Source: Saccoglossus kowalevskii (lineage: Eukaryota > Hemichordata > Enteropneusta > Harrimaniidae). Taken from it: a DNA stretch of 17,572 nt. The translations under genes were made by a program, and so were the position numbers. Each line of letters starts with the position of its first letter. Position 1 is the stretch's first letter. The notes beneath the pieces were generated by a model, which saw nothing but the letters and a program-made list of their open reading frames with translations, was not told the origin of the DNA and did not search any database. The stretch lies in the NCBI RefSeq assembly GCF_000003605.2, contig NW_003157896.1, forward strand, positions 1 through 17,572. The letters run 5' to 3'. Positions 1-12,724 of this stretch are shown here, in pieces.

Positions 1-417
1 GGTGGTACCAATGTACCATGGGTAATACTGATGTGTCATAAAATATTTCCATTGGTTTTTTCCCAAAACCTTTACCATGTATCCTTCCAGAACACCTGTA
101 TATCCGAGTCTTTAACCAATTTTGCACAAAAAATAACACACATGTGCTAGTACCCATCAGGCAAGCATGTTTTTTTAAAATGCATAAAATTCAAGCACTT
201 CAACCATTTCGAATACCATTTTAACCATTTCATGCAAATGGGGCACAGAATTGTATAATACAGCTTGTATAATATATATCGAGGGACACTTAGACTGTGA
301 TGTCATGACTTGTTTGATATAATAGTTATCTACCCATGCTGATTTCAAGTGGTTTAGCTGTTAGTGTAGTCATGTATACCTTTAGTGTAATTAAATGTTA
401 TTTTACCATTTTTTTAG
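1..417 (+). other. Probable intron (3' part) of the HECT-type gene
   Basis: AT-rich DNA without a supportable coding region. The plus-strand frame that runs into the HECT exon stays open back to an ATG at 336. However, the 27 residues it encodes before position 417 are hydrophobic and unlike a HECT domain, and a good splice acceptor lies at the point where the similarity begins. I therefore read this stretch as intron. The window starts inside it, so no donor site or upstream exon is visible. Around 14-33 there is a short sequence resembling part of the 26-bp array unit (see findings). Confidence 0.55.
398..417 (+). promoter_or_regulatory. Splice acceptor (polypyrimidine tract and AG)
   Basis: A T-rich tract ending in seven T residues is followed directly by AG at 416-417. 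The reading frame after it gives HECT C-lobe sequence and the frame before it does not. The exon would start with the last two bases of a split codon. This is inferred from the sequence pattern alone; an RNA read crossing this junction would prove it. Confidence 0.6.
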
Positions 418-674
418 GTAGCAGAAGATGTGTTTCACTGACAGATATATTACAATTCATAACAGGAGCGGAAGAAGAACCTATCTTGGGGTTTGGACTA
501 CAGCCAACCATAGAGTTTATTGAAGTTACAAGTACCTTCATCCCCTTGAGTAATACATGCTACAATCGGCTAATCCTACCAAGATCAATTTTTCAGAGGC
601 CTTTGCCACCACCTGAAGAGTTATATGATTTGTATGACTTAACATTCAAGCATAAATACTTTGGTATTGTTTAA
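418..674 (+). CDS. Terminal exon of a HECT-domain E3 ubiquitin ligase (C-lobe)
   Basis: This is the 3' end of a gene whose 5' part lies outside the window. HECT ligases accept ubiquitin from an E2 enzyme on a conserved cysteine and pass it to a substrate lysine. About 85 residues are visible. The segment LQFITGAEEEPILGF matches the usual C-lobe pattern (L.FvTG...P..GF). The segment LSNTCYNRLILP carries the catalytic Cys (codon 558-560) in its usual 'TC....L.LP' setting. The protein ends in YFGIV, placing a Phe (660-662) four residues from the C-terminus, the '-4 Phe' needed for catalysis in HECT enzymes. The stop is TAA at 672-674. Catalytic features look intact. The divergent style suggests the G2E3-like or 'orphan' HECT proteins common in fish and invertebrates rather than the NEDD4 or HERC groups, but the subfamily is uncertain. 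The frame stays open upstream to 336, so a start there cannot be formally excluded. Confidence 0.72.
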
Positions 675-1204
675 ATTGTGCCATGCATACAGCAGAAATC
701 ATTTATATTTTGTTTTAATGTTTTCTTTGATGTTAACAGTGTTTTAAAATATAAATGTTTCACCAGTTTCCTGTTCGAATTATGCCAGAAAATATTACCA
801 TATTGTCTATTAAGCATTAAGTCCTTGCTGCTGCATGTTTTAGCTTTAATTATCTTTCTCTAAATATAAATCTAGAGTCTTTGAAAAACTTTGGTAATTA
901 ACAATACAGTTTATTGTTGATATCCAAAAGGTGACTTCTGATATTGTATTTACTTAAACGAGTAGTTATTTTAATATTCTTACAAAATATTTAAAATATT
1001 TGTCTGATTTTGCTTTTTGTAACATGTATTTTGGAAATATACAAGTTTGCATGTGTAGTACAAATAGATAATAATGATTTATCTTCAGCTCGTTTATCAA
1101 AGGCGTGTAACATTTTTCCATGAATTAGACAATCAATCTTAACTTGTTAAACAAAAAACAAAACAATACCCGATACTGTCATTTTAGTTCAGTAGTGATT
1201 ACAA
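675..1204 (+). other. Probable 3' UTR and intergenic spacer, no gene seen
   Basis: AT-rich sequence after the HECT stop codon. I see no canonical AATAAA on the plus strand. TATAAA-type variants occur in two places (near 750 and 866) and could serve as weak polyadenylation signals. The 61-codon open frame at 678-863 is a low-complexity, hydrophobic translation of AT-rich DNA and is not supported as a gene. The spacer ends abruptly where the 26-bp array begins. Confidence 0.5.
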
Positions 1205-3534
1205 TAATAACTGATACTCTGCACTTGGTAATAACTGATACACTGTGCACCTGGTAATAACTGATACACTGTGCACCTGGTAATAACTGATACACTGTGT
1301 ACCTGGTAATAACTGATACACTGTGCACCTGGTAATAACTGATACACTGTGCACCTGGTAATAACTGATACACTGTGCACCTGGTAATAACTGATACACT
1401 GTGCACCTGGTAATAACTGATACACTGTGTACCTGGTAATAACTGATACACTGTGCACCTGGTAATAACTGATACACTGTGCATCTGGTAATAACTGATA
1501 CACTGGGCACCTGGTAATAACTGATACTCTGTGCACCTGGTAATAACTGATACTCTGGGCACCTGGTAATAACTGATACACTGTGCACATGGTAATAACT
1601 GATACACTGTGCATCTGGTAATAACTGATACACTGGGCACATGGTAATAACTGATACACTGTTCACCTGGTAATAACTGATACTCTGTGCACCTGGTAAT
1701 AACTGATACACTGTGCACCTGGTAATAACTGATACACTGTGCACATGGTAATAACTGATACACTGTGCACCTGGTAATAACTGATACACTGGGCACATGG
1801 TAATAACTGATACACTGTTCACCTGGTAATAACTGATACTCTGCACCTGGTAATAACTGATACACTGGGCACCTGGTAATAACTGTTACACTGTGCACCT
1901 GGTAATAACTGATACACTGGGCACCTGGTAATAACTGATACACTGGGCACCTGGTAATAACTGATACACTGTGCACCTGGTAATAACTGATACACTGGGC
2001 ACCTGGTAATAACTGATACACTGTTCACCTGGTAATAACTGATACACTGTGCACCTGGTAATAACTGATACTCTGTGCACCTGGTAATAACTGATACACT
2101 GGGCACCTGGTAATAACTGATACTCTGTGCACCTGGTAATAACTGATACACTGGGCACCTGGTAATAACTGATACACTGGGCACCTGGTAATAACTGATA
2201 CTCTGTGCACCTGCTAATAACTGATACACTGGGCACATGGTAATAACTGATACACTGGGCACCTGGTAATAACTGATACACTGGGCACCTGGTAATAACT
2301 GATACACTGTGCACCTGGTAATAACTGATACTCTGTGCACCTGGTAATAACTGATACTCTGTGCACCTGGTTAAATAACTGTTACACTGTGCACCTGGTA
2401 ATAACTGATACACTGGGCACTTGGTAATAACTGATACACTGTTCACCTGGGTAATAACTGATACACTGTGCACCTGGTAAATAACTGATACACTGGGCAC
2501 CTGGTAATAACTGATACACTGGGCACCTGGTAATAACTGATACACTGTTCACCTGGTAATAACTGATACACTGTGCACCTGGTAATAACTGATACACTGG
2601 GCACCTGGTAATAACTGATACACTGGGCACCTGGTAATAACTGATACAATGTGCACCTGGTAATAACTGATACACTGTGCACCTGGTAATAACTGATACA
2701 CTGTGCACCTGGTAATAACTGATACACTGTGCACCTGGTAATAACTGATACTCTGTGCACCTGGTAATAACTAATACACTGTGCACCTGGTAATAACTGA
2801 TACTCTGTGCACCTGGTAAAAACTAATACACTGGGCACATGGTAATAACTGATACACTGTTCACCTGGTAATAACTGATACTCTGCACCTGGTAATAACT
2901 GACACACTGGGCACCTGGTAATAACTGTTACACTGTGCACCTGGTAATAACTGATACACTGGGCACCTGGTAAAAACTAATACACTGGGCACATGGTAAT
3001 AACTGATACACTGTTCACCTGGTAATAACTGATACTCTGCACCTGGTAATAACTGACACACTGGGCACCTGGTAATAACTGATACACTGGGCACCTGGTA
3101 ATAACTGATACACTGTGCACCTGGTAATAACTGATACACTGGGCACCTGGTAATAACTGATACACTGTTCACCTGGTAATAACTGATACACTGTGCACCT
3201 GGTAATAACTGATACTCTGTGCACCTGGTAATAACTGATACACTGGGCACCTGGTAATAACTGATACTCTGTGCACCTGGTAATAACTGATACACTGGGC
3301 ACCTGGTAATAACTGATACACTGGGCACCTGGTAATAACTGATACTCTGTGCACCTGCCAATAACTGATACACTGGGCACCTGGTAATAACTGATACACT
3401 GTGCACCTGGTAATAACTGATACACTGGGCACCCTGGTAATAACTGATACAATGTGCACCTGGGTAATAACTGATACACTGTGCACCTGGTAATAACTGA
3501 TACACTGTTTCACCTGGTAATAACTGATACTCTG

Positions 3535-4306
3535 CACCTGGTAATAACTGATACACTGGGCACCTGGTAATAACTGATACAATGTGCACCTGGTAATAAC
3601 TGATACACTGTGCACCTGGTAATAACTGATACACTGTGCACCTGGTAATAACTGATACACTGTGCACCTGGTAATAACTGATACTCTGTGCACCTGGTAA
3701 TAACTAATACACTGTGCACCTGGTAATAACTGATACACTGTGCACCTGGTAATAACTGATACACTGTGCACATGGTAATAACTGATACACTGTGCATCTG
3801 GTAATAACTGATACTCTGTGCACTTGGTAATAACTGATACACTGGGCACATGGTAATAACTGATACACTGGGCACCTGGTAATGACTGATACACTGGGCA
3901 CCTGGTAATGACTGATACACTGTTCACCTGGTAATAACTGATACTCTGTGCACCTGGTAATAACTGATACACTGTGCACCTGGTAATAACTGTTACACTG
4001 TGCACCTGGTAATAACTGATACACTGTGCACATGGTAATAACTGATACACTGTGCACCTGGTAATAACTGATACACTGGGCACATGGTAATAACTGATAC
4101 ACTGTTCACCTGGTAATAACTGATACTCTGCACCTGGTAATAACTGATACACTGGGCACCTGGTAATAACTGTTACACTGTGCACCTGGTAATAACTGAT
4201 ACACTGGGCACCTGGTAATAACTGATACACTGTTCACCTGGTAATAACTGATACACTGTGCACCTGGTAATAACTGATACACTGGGCACCTGGTAATAAC
4301 TGATAC
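3535..4306. repeat. Higher-order block of about 770 bp, copy 1 (offset 5978)
   Basis: About 30 units matched at 9513-10284. Shared markers include TACAATG (3579/9557), the AACTAATAC unit near 3700/9678, and the paired GGTAATGACTG units near 3880-3910/9860-9890. A 132-residue conceptual translation is identical in the two copies. One visible difference is TGTGCACC here against TGTGGACC at 9561. Confidence 0.78.
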
Positions 4307-4559
4307 TCTGTGCACCTGCTAATAACTGATACACTGGGCACATGGTAATAACTGATACACTGGGCACCTGGTAATAACTGATACACTGGGCACCTGGTAA
4401 TAAATGATACACTGTGCACATGGTAATAACTGATACACTGGGCACCTGGTAATAACTGATACACTGTGCACATGGTAATAAATGATACACTGTGCACCTG
4501 GTAATAACTGATACACTGTGCACATGGTAATAACTGATACACTGTGCACCTGGTAATAA

Positions 4560-5247
4560 CTGATACACTGGGCACCTGGTAATAACTGATACTCTGTGCA
4601 CCTGGTAATAACTGATACACTGTGCACATGGTAATAACTGATACACTGTGCACATGGTAATAACTGATACACTGTGCACCTGGTAATAACTGATACACTG
4701 GGCACCTGGTAATAACTGATACACTGTGCACATGGTAATAAATGATACACTGTGCACATGGTAATAACTGATACCCTGTGCACATGGTAATAACTGATAC
4801 ACTGGGCACCTGGTAATAACTGATACTCTGTGCACCTGGTAATAACTGATACACTGTGCACCTGGTAATAACTGATACACTGTGCACATGGTAATAACTG
4901 ATACACTGTGCACATGGTAATAACTGATACTCTGTGCACCTGGTAATAACTGATACACTGGGCACCTGGTAATAACTGTTACACTGTGCACCTGGTAATA
5001 ACTGATACACTGGGCACCTGGTAATAACTGATACACTGTGCACATGGTAATAACTGATACTCTGTGCACATGGTAATAAATGATACACTGTGCACATGGT
5101 AATAACTGATACACTGGGCACCTGGTAATAACTGATACACTGTGCACATGGTAATAAATGATACTCTGTGCACCTGGTAATAACTGATACACGGGGCACC
5201 TGGTAATAACTGATACACTGTGCACATGGTAATAACTGATACACTGT
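4560..5247. repeat. Distant third copy of part of the 1.08-kb block (offset 6418)
   Basis: The order of CACATGG, AAATGATAC and TACCCTG variant units matches 10978-11665 and 12744-13431. Marker positions fit exactly: ATACCCTG 4771/11189/12955 and ACACGGGG 5191/11609/13375. The match ends where this copy has a CTGTTCAC unit and the other two have CTGTGCAC. Confidence 0.78.
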
Positions 5248-7589
5248 TCACCTGGTAATAACTGATACACTGTGCACCTGGTAATAACTGATACACTGTG
5301 CACCTGGTAATAACTGATACACTGGGCACCTGGTAATAACTGATACACTGGGCACATGGTAATAACTGATACACTGTGCACCTGGTAATAACTGATACTC
5401 TGTGCACCTGGTAATAACTGATACACTGGGCACCTGGTAATAACTGATACACTGGGCACCTGGTAACAACTGATACTCTGTGCACCTGGTAATAACTGAT
5501 ACACTGGGCACATGGTAATAACTGATACACTGGGCACATGGTAATAACTGATACTCTGTGCACCTGGTAATAACTGATACACTGGGCACCTGGTAATAAC
5601 TGATACACTGTGCACCTGGTAATAACTGATACACTGTGCACATGGTAATAACTGATACACTGTGCATCTGGTAATAACTGATACACTGGGCACATGGTAA
5701 TAACTGATACTCTGTGCACCTGGTAATAACTGATACACTGGGCACCTGGTAATAACTGATACACTGTGCATCTGGTAATAACTGATACACTGGGCACATG
5801 GTAATAACTGATACACTGTTCACCTGGTAATAACTGATACTCTGTGCACCTGGTAATAACTGATACACTGTGCACCTGGTAATAACTGATACACTGTGCA
5901 CATGGTAATAACTGATACACTGTGCACCTGGTAATAACTGATACACTGGGCACATGGTAATAACTGATACACTGTTCACCTGGTAATAACTGATACTCTG
6001 CACCTGGTAATAACTGATACACTGGGCACCTGGTAATAACTGTTACACTGTGCACCTGGTAATAACTGATACACTGGGCACCTGGTAATAACTGATACAC
6101 TGTGCACCTGGTAATAACTGATACACTGGGCACCTGGTAATAACTGATACACTGTTCACCTGGTAATAACTGATACACTGTGCACCTGGTAATAACTGAT
6201 ACTCTGTGCACCTGGTAATAACTGATACACTGGGCACCTGGTAATAACTGATACTCTGTGCACCTGGTAATAACTGATACACTGGGCACCTGGTAATAAC
6301 TGATACACTGGGCCCCTGGTAATAACTGATACTCTGTGCACCTGCTAATAACTGATACACTGGGCACATGGTAATAACTGATACACTGGGCACCTGGTAA
6401 TAACTGATACACTGGGCACCTGGTAATAACTGATACACTGTGCACCTGGTAATAACTGATACTCTGTGCACCTGGTAATAACTGATACTCTGTGCACCTG
6501 GTAATAACTGATACTCTGTGCACCTGGTAATAACTGATACTCTGTGCACTTGGTAATAACTGATACACTGGGCACATGGTAATAACTGATACACTGGGCA
6601 CCTGGTAATGACTGATACACTGTTCACCTGGTAATAACTGATACTCTGTGCACCTGGTAATAACTGATACACTGTGCACCTGGTAATAACTGTTACACTG
6701 TGCACCTGGTAATAACTGATACACTGTGCACATGGTAATAACTGATACACTGTGCACCTGGTAATAACTGATACACTGGGCACATGGTAATAACTGATAC
6801 ACTGTTCACCTGGTAATAACTGATACTCTGCACCTGGTAATAACTGATACACTGGGCACCTGGTAATAACTGTTACACTGTGCACCTGGTAATAACTGAT
6901 ACACTGGGCACCTGGTAATAACTGATACACTGTTCACCTGGTAATAACTGATACACTGTGCACCTGGTAATAACTGATACACTGGGCACCTGGTAATAAC
7001 TGATACACTGGGCACCTGGTAATAACTGATACACTGTTCACCTGGTAATAACTGATACACTGTGCACCTGGTAATAACTGATACACTGGGCACCTGGTAA
7101 TAACTGATACACTGGGCACCTGGTAATAACTGATACAATGTGCACCTGGTAATAACTGATACACTGTGCACCTGGTAATAACTGATACACTGTGCACCTG
7201 GTAATAACTGATACTCTGTGCACCTGGTAATAACTAATACACTGTGCACCTGGGTAATAACTGATACTCTGTGCACCTGGTAAAAACTAATACACTGGGC
7301 ACATGGTAATAACTGATACACTGTTACACCTGGTAATAACTGATACTCTGCACCTGGTAATAACTGACACACTGGGCACCTGGTAATAACTGTTACACTG
7401 TGCACCTGGTAATAACTGATACACTGGGCACCTGGTAAAAACTAATACACTGGGCACATGGTAATAACTGATACACTGTTCACCTGGTAATAACTGATAC
7501 TCTGCACCTGGTAATAACTGACACACTGGGCACCTGGTAATAACTGATACACTGGGCACCTGGTAATAACTGATACACTGTGCACCTGG

Positions 7590-9480
7590 TAATAACTGAT
7601 ACACTGGGCACCTGGTAATAACTGATACACTGTTCACCTGGTAATAACTGATACACTGTGCACCTGGTAATAACTGATACACTGTGCACCTGGTAATAAC
7701 TGATACTCTGTGCACCTGGTAATAACTGATACACTGGGCACCTGGTAATAACTGATACTCTGTGCACCTGGTAATAACTGATACACTGGGCACCTGGTAA
7801 TAACTGATACACTGGGCACCTGGTAATAACTGATACTCTGTGCACCTGCTAATAACTGATACACTGGGCACATGGTAATAACTGATACACTGGGCACCTG
7901 GTAATAACTGATACACTGGGCACCTGGTAATAACTGATACACTGTGCACCTGGTAATAACTGATACTCTGTGCACCTGGTAATAACTGATACTCTGTGCA
8001 CCTGGTAATAACTGATACTCTGTGCACCTGGTAATAACTGATACTCTGTGCACTTGGTAATAACTGATACACTGGGCACATGGTAATAACTGATACACTG
8101 GGCACTTGGTAATGACTGATACACTGGGCACCTGGTAATGACTGATACACTGTTCACCTGGTAATAACTGATACTCTGTGCACCTGGTAATAACTGATAC
8201 GCTGTGCACCTGGTAATAACTGTTACACTGTGCATCTGGTAATAACTGATACACTGTGCACATGGTAATAACTGATACACTGTGCACCTGGTAATAACTG
8301 GGCACATGGTAATAACTGATACACTGTTCACCTGGTAATAACTGATACTCTGCACCTGGTAATAACTGATACACTGGGCACCTGGTAATAACTGTTACAC
8401 TGTGCACCTGGTAATAACTGATACACTGGGCACCTGGTAATAACTGATACACTGTTCACCTGGTAATAACTGATACACTGTGCACCTGGTAATAACTGAT
8501 ACACTGGGCACCTGGTAATAACTGATACTCTGTGCACCTGCTAATAACTGATACACTGGGCACCTGGTAATAACTGATACACTGTTCACCTGGTAATAAC
8601 TGATACACTGTGCACCTGGTAATAACTGATACACTGTGCACCTGGTAATAACTGATACTCTGTGCACCTGGTAATAACTGATACACTGGGCACCTGGTAA
8701 TAACTGATACTCTGTGCACCTGGTAATAACTGATACACTGGGCACCTGGTAATAACTGATACACTGGGCACCTGGTAATAACTGATACTCTGTGCACCTG
8801 CTAATAACTGATACACTGGGCACATGGTAATAACTGATACACTGGGCACCTGGTAATAACTGATACACTGGGCACCTGGTAATAACTGATACACTGTGCA
8901 CCTGGTAATAACTGATACTCTGTGCACCTGGTAATAACTGATACTCTGTGCACCTGGTAATAACTGATACTCTGTGCACCTGGTAATAACTGATACTCTG
9001 TGCACTTGGTAATAACTGATACACTGGGCACATGGTAATAACTGATACACTGGGCACTTGGTAATGACTGATACACTGGGCACCTGGTAATGACTGATAC
9101 ACTGTTCACCTGGTAATAACTGATACTCTGTGCACCTGGTAATAACTGATACGCTGTGCACCTGGTAATAACTGTTACACTGTGCATCTGGTAATAACTG
9201 ATACACTGTGCACATGGTAATAACTGATACACTGTGCACCTGGTAATAACTGGGCACATGGTAATAACTGATACACTGTTCACCTGGTAATAACTGATAC
9301 TCTGCACCTGGTAATAACTGATACACTGGGCACCTGGTAATAACTGTTACACTGTGCACCTGGTAATAACTGATACACTGGGCACCTGGTAATAACTGAT
9401 ACACTGTTCACCTGGTAATAACTGATACACTGTGCACCTGGTAATAACTGATACACTGGGCACCTGGTAATAACTGATAC
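7590..9480. repeat. 952-bp higher-order tandem duplication inside the array
   Basis: The segment 7590-8528 recurs at 8542-9480, displaced by exactly 952 bp, and I found no mismatch by eye. Rare private markers occur in both copies at the same spacing: TACGCTG (8201 and 9153), an 18-bp truncated unit (8292 and 9244), CACTTGGTAATGACTG (8103 and 9055), and a CATCTGG unit. Conceptual translations of 272 and 168 residues are identical between copies. The copies diverge just outside (7589/8541 and 8529/9481), so they sit almost back to back. This indicates recent unequal exchange or replication slippage of about 36 units at once, or a duplication made by the assembler. Confidence 0.85.
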
Positions 9481-9512
9481 ACTGTTCACCTGGTAATAAC
9501 TGATACACTGTG

Positions 9513-10284
9513 CACCTGGTAATAACTGATACACTGGGCACCTGGTAATAACTGATACAATGTGGACCTGGTAATAACTGATACACTGTGCACCTGGTAA
9601 TAACTGATACACTGTGCACCTGGTAATAACTGATACACTGTGCACCTGGTAATAACTGATACTCTGTGCACCTGGTAATAACTAATACACTGTGCACCTG
9701 GTAATAACTGATACACTGTGCACCTGGTAATAACTGATACACTGTGCACATGGTAATAACTGATACACTGTGCATCTGGTAATAACTGATACTCTGTGCA
9801 CTTGGTAATAACTGATACACTGGGCACATGGTAATAACTGATACACTGGGCACCTGGTAATGACTGATACACTGGGCACCTGGTAATGACTGATACACTG
9901 TTCACCTGGTAATAACTGATACTCTGTGCACCTGGTAATAACTGATACACTGTGCACCTGGTAATAACTGTTACACTGTGCACCTGGTAATAACTGATAC
10001 ACTGTGCACATGGTAATAACTGATACACTGTGCACCTGGTAATAACTGATACACTGGGCACATGGTAATAACTGATACACTGTTCACCTGGTAATAACTG
10101 ATACTCTGCACCTGGTAATAACTGATACACTGGGCACCTGGTAATAACTGTTACACTGTGCACCTGGTAATAACTGATACACTGGGCACCTGGTAATAAC
10201 TGATACACTGTTCACCTGGTAATAACTGATACACTGTGCACCTGGTAATAACTGATACACTGGGCACCTGGTAATAACTGATAC
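9513..10284. repeat. Higher-order block of about 770 bp, copy 2
   Basis: Copy of 3535-4306 lying directly to the right of the 952-bp tandem duplication. It carries a GACCTG change near 9565 that breaks the otherwise conserved CANNTG core of that unit. Confidence 0.76.
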
Positions 10285-10789
10285 ACTGTTCACCTGGTAA
10301 TAACTGATACTCTGCACCTGGTAATAACTGATACACTGGGCACCTGGTAATAACTGTTACACTGTGCACCTGGTAATAACTGATACACTGGGCACCTGGT
10401 AATAACTGATACACTGTTCACCTGGTAATAACTGATACACTGTGCACCTGGTAATAACTGATACACTGGGCACCTGGTAATAACTGATACACTGTTCACC
10501 TGGTAATAACTGATACACTGTGCACCTGGTAATAACTGATACACTGGGCACCTGGTAATAACTGATACACTGGGCACCTGGTAATAACTGATACACTGTG
10601 CACCTGGTAATAACTGATACACTGTGCACCTGGTAATAACTGATACTCTGTGCACCTGGTAATAACTGATACACTGGGCACCTGGTAATAACTGATACTC
10701 TGTGCACCTGGTAATAACTGATACACTGGGCACCTGGTAATAACTGATACACTGGGCACCTGGTAATAACTGATACTCTGTGCACCTGC

Positions 10790-11868
10790 CAATAACTGAT
10801 ACACTGGGCACCTGGTAATAACTGATACACTGTGCACCTGGTAATAACTGATACACTGGGCACCTGGTAATAACTGATACAATGTGCACCTGGTAATAAC
10901 TGATACACTGTGCACCTGGTAATAACTGATACACTGGGCACATGGTAATAACTGATACACTGGGCACATGGTAATAACTGATACACTGGGCACCTGGTAA
11001 TAACTGATACTCTGTGCACCTGGTAATAACTGATACACTGTGCACATGGTAATAACTGATACACTGTGCACATGGTAATAACTGATACACTGTGCACCTG
11101 GTAATAACTGATACACTGGGCACCTGGTAATAACTGATACACTGTGCACATGGTAATAAATGATACACTGTGCACATGGTAATAACTGATACCCTGTGCA
11201 CATGGTAATAACTGATACACTGGGCACCTGGTAATAACTGATACTCTGTGCACCTGGTAATAACTGATACACTGTGCACCTGGTAATAACTGATACACTG
11301 TGCACATGGTAATAACTGATACACTGTGCACATGGTAATAACTGATACTCTGTGCACCTGGTAATAACTGATACACTGGGCACCTGGTAATAACTGTTAC
11401 ACTGTGCACCTGGTAATAACTGATACACTGGGCACCTGGTAATAACTGATACACTGTGCACATGGTAATAACTGATACTCTGTGCACATGGTAATAAATG
11501 ATACACTGTGCACATGGTAATAACTGATACACTGGGCACCTGGTAATAACTGATACACTGTGCACATGGTAATAAATGATACTCTGTGCACCTGGTAATA
11601 ACTGATACACGGGGCACCTGGTAATAACTGATACACTGTGCACATGGTAATAACTGATACACTGTGCACCTGGTAATAACTGATACACTGTGCACCTGGT
11701 AATAACTGATACACTGGGCACCTGGTAATAACTGATACACTGTGCACATGGTAATAAATGATACTCTGTGCACCTGGTAATAACTGATACCCTGTGCACA
11801 TGGTAATAAATGATACACTGTGCACCTGGTAATAACTGATACTCTGTCCACATGGTAATAACTGATAC
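10790..11868. repeat. Higher-order block, copy 1 of a 1.08-kb repeat (offset 1766)
   Basis: About 41 units with a characteristic order of variants, matched at 12556-13634. Shared rare markers at 1766-bp spacing are TACAATG (10879/12645), ATACCCTG (11189/12955 and 11787/13553) and ACACGGGG (11609/13375). A few single-base differences are visible near the right end, for example GTCCACATGG at about 11846 against GTGCACATGG. This pair is therefore somewhat older than the 952-bp pair. Confidence 0.8.
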
Positions 11869-12101
11869 ACTGGGCACATGGTAATAACTGATACACTGTG
11901 CACCTGGTAATAACTGATACACTGTGCACCTGGTAATAACTGATACACTGGGCACCTGGTAATAACTGATACACTGGGCACCTGGTAATAACTGATACAC
12001 TGGGCACATGGTAATAACTGATACACTGTTCACCTGGTAATAACTGATACTCTGCACCTGGTAATAACTGATACACTGGGCACCTGGTAATAACTGTTAC
12101 A

Positions 12102-12724
12102 CTGTGCACCTGGTAATAACTGATACACTGGGCACCTGGTAATAACTGATACACTGGGCACCTGGTAATAACTGATACACTGTGCACCTGGTAATAACTG
12201 ATACACTGGGCACCTGGTAATAACTGATACACTGTTCACCTGGTAATAACTGATACACTGTGCACCTGGTAATAACTGATACTCTGTGCACCTGGTAATA
12301 ACTGATACACTGGGCACCTGGTAATAACTGATACTCTGTGCACCTGGTAATAACTGATACACTGGGCACCTGGTAATAACTGATACACTGGGCACCTGGT
12401 AATAACTGATACACTGTGCACCTGGTAATAACTGATACACTGGGCACCTGGTAATAACTGATACAATGTGCACCTGGTAATAACTGATACACTGTGCACC
12501 TGGTAATAACTGATACACTGGGCACATGGTAATAACTGATACACTGGGCACATGGTAATAACTGATACACTGGGCACCTGGTAATAACTGATACACTGTG
12601 CACCTGGTAATAACTGATACACTGGGCACCTGGTAATAACTGATACAATGTGCACCTGGTAATAACTGATACACTGTGCACCTGGTAATAACTGATACAC
12701 TGGGCACATGGTAATAACTGATAC
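12102..12724. repeat. Higher-order block of about 620 bp, copy 1 (offset 1534)
   Basis: Matched at 13636-14258. Inside it a 182-bp (seven-unit) subrepeat occurs twice in tandem, marked by TACAATG at 12463 and 12645; the other copy has the same pair at 13997 and 14179. The displacement of 1534 bp equals 59 units of 26 bp exactly. Confidence 0.75.

Noticed and set aside
336-417. N-terminal 27 residues of the open frame leading into the HECT exon
   Set aside because: They do not resemble HECT sequence, and a strong splice acceptor lies exactly where similarity starts, so they are read as intron.
678-863. 61-codon plus-strand open frame after the HECT stop
   Set aside because: Low-complexity hydrophobic translation of AT-rich DNA in the probable 3' UTR, with no recognisable motif.
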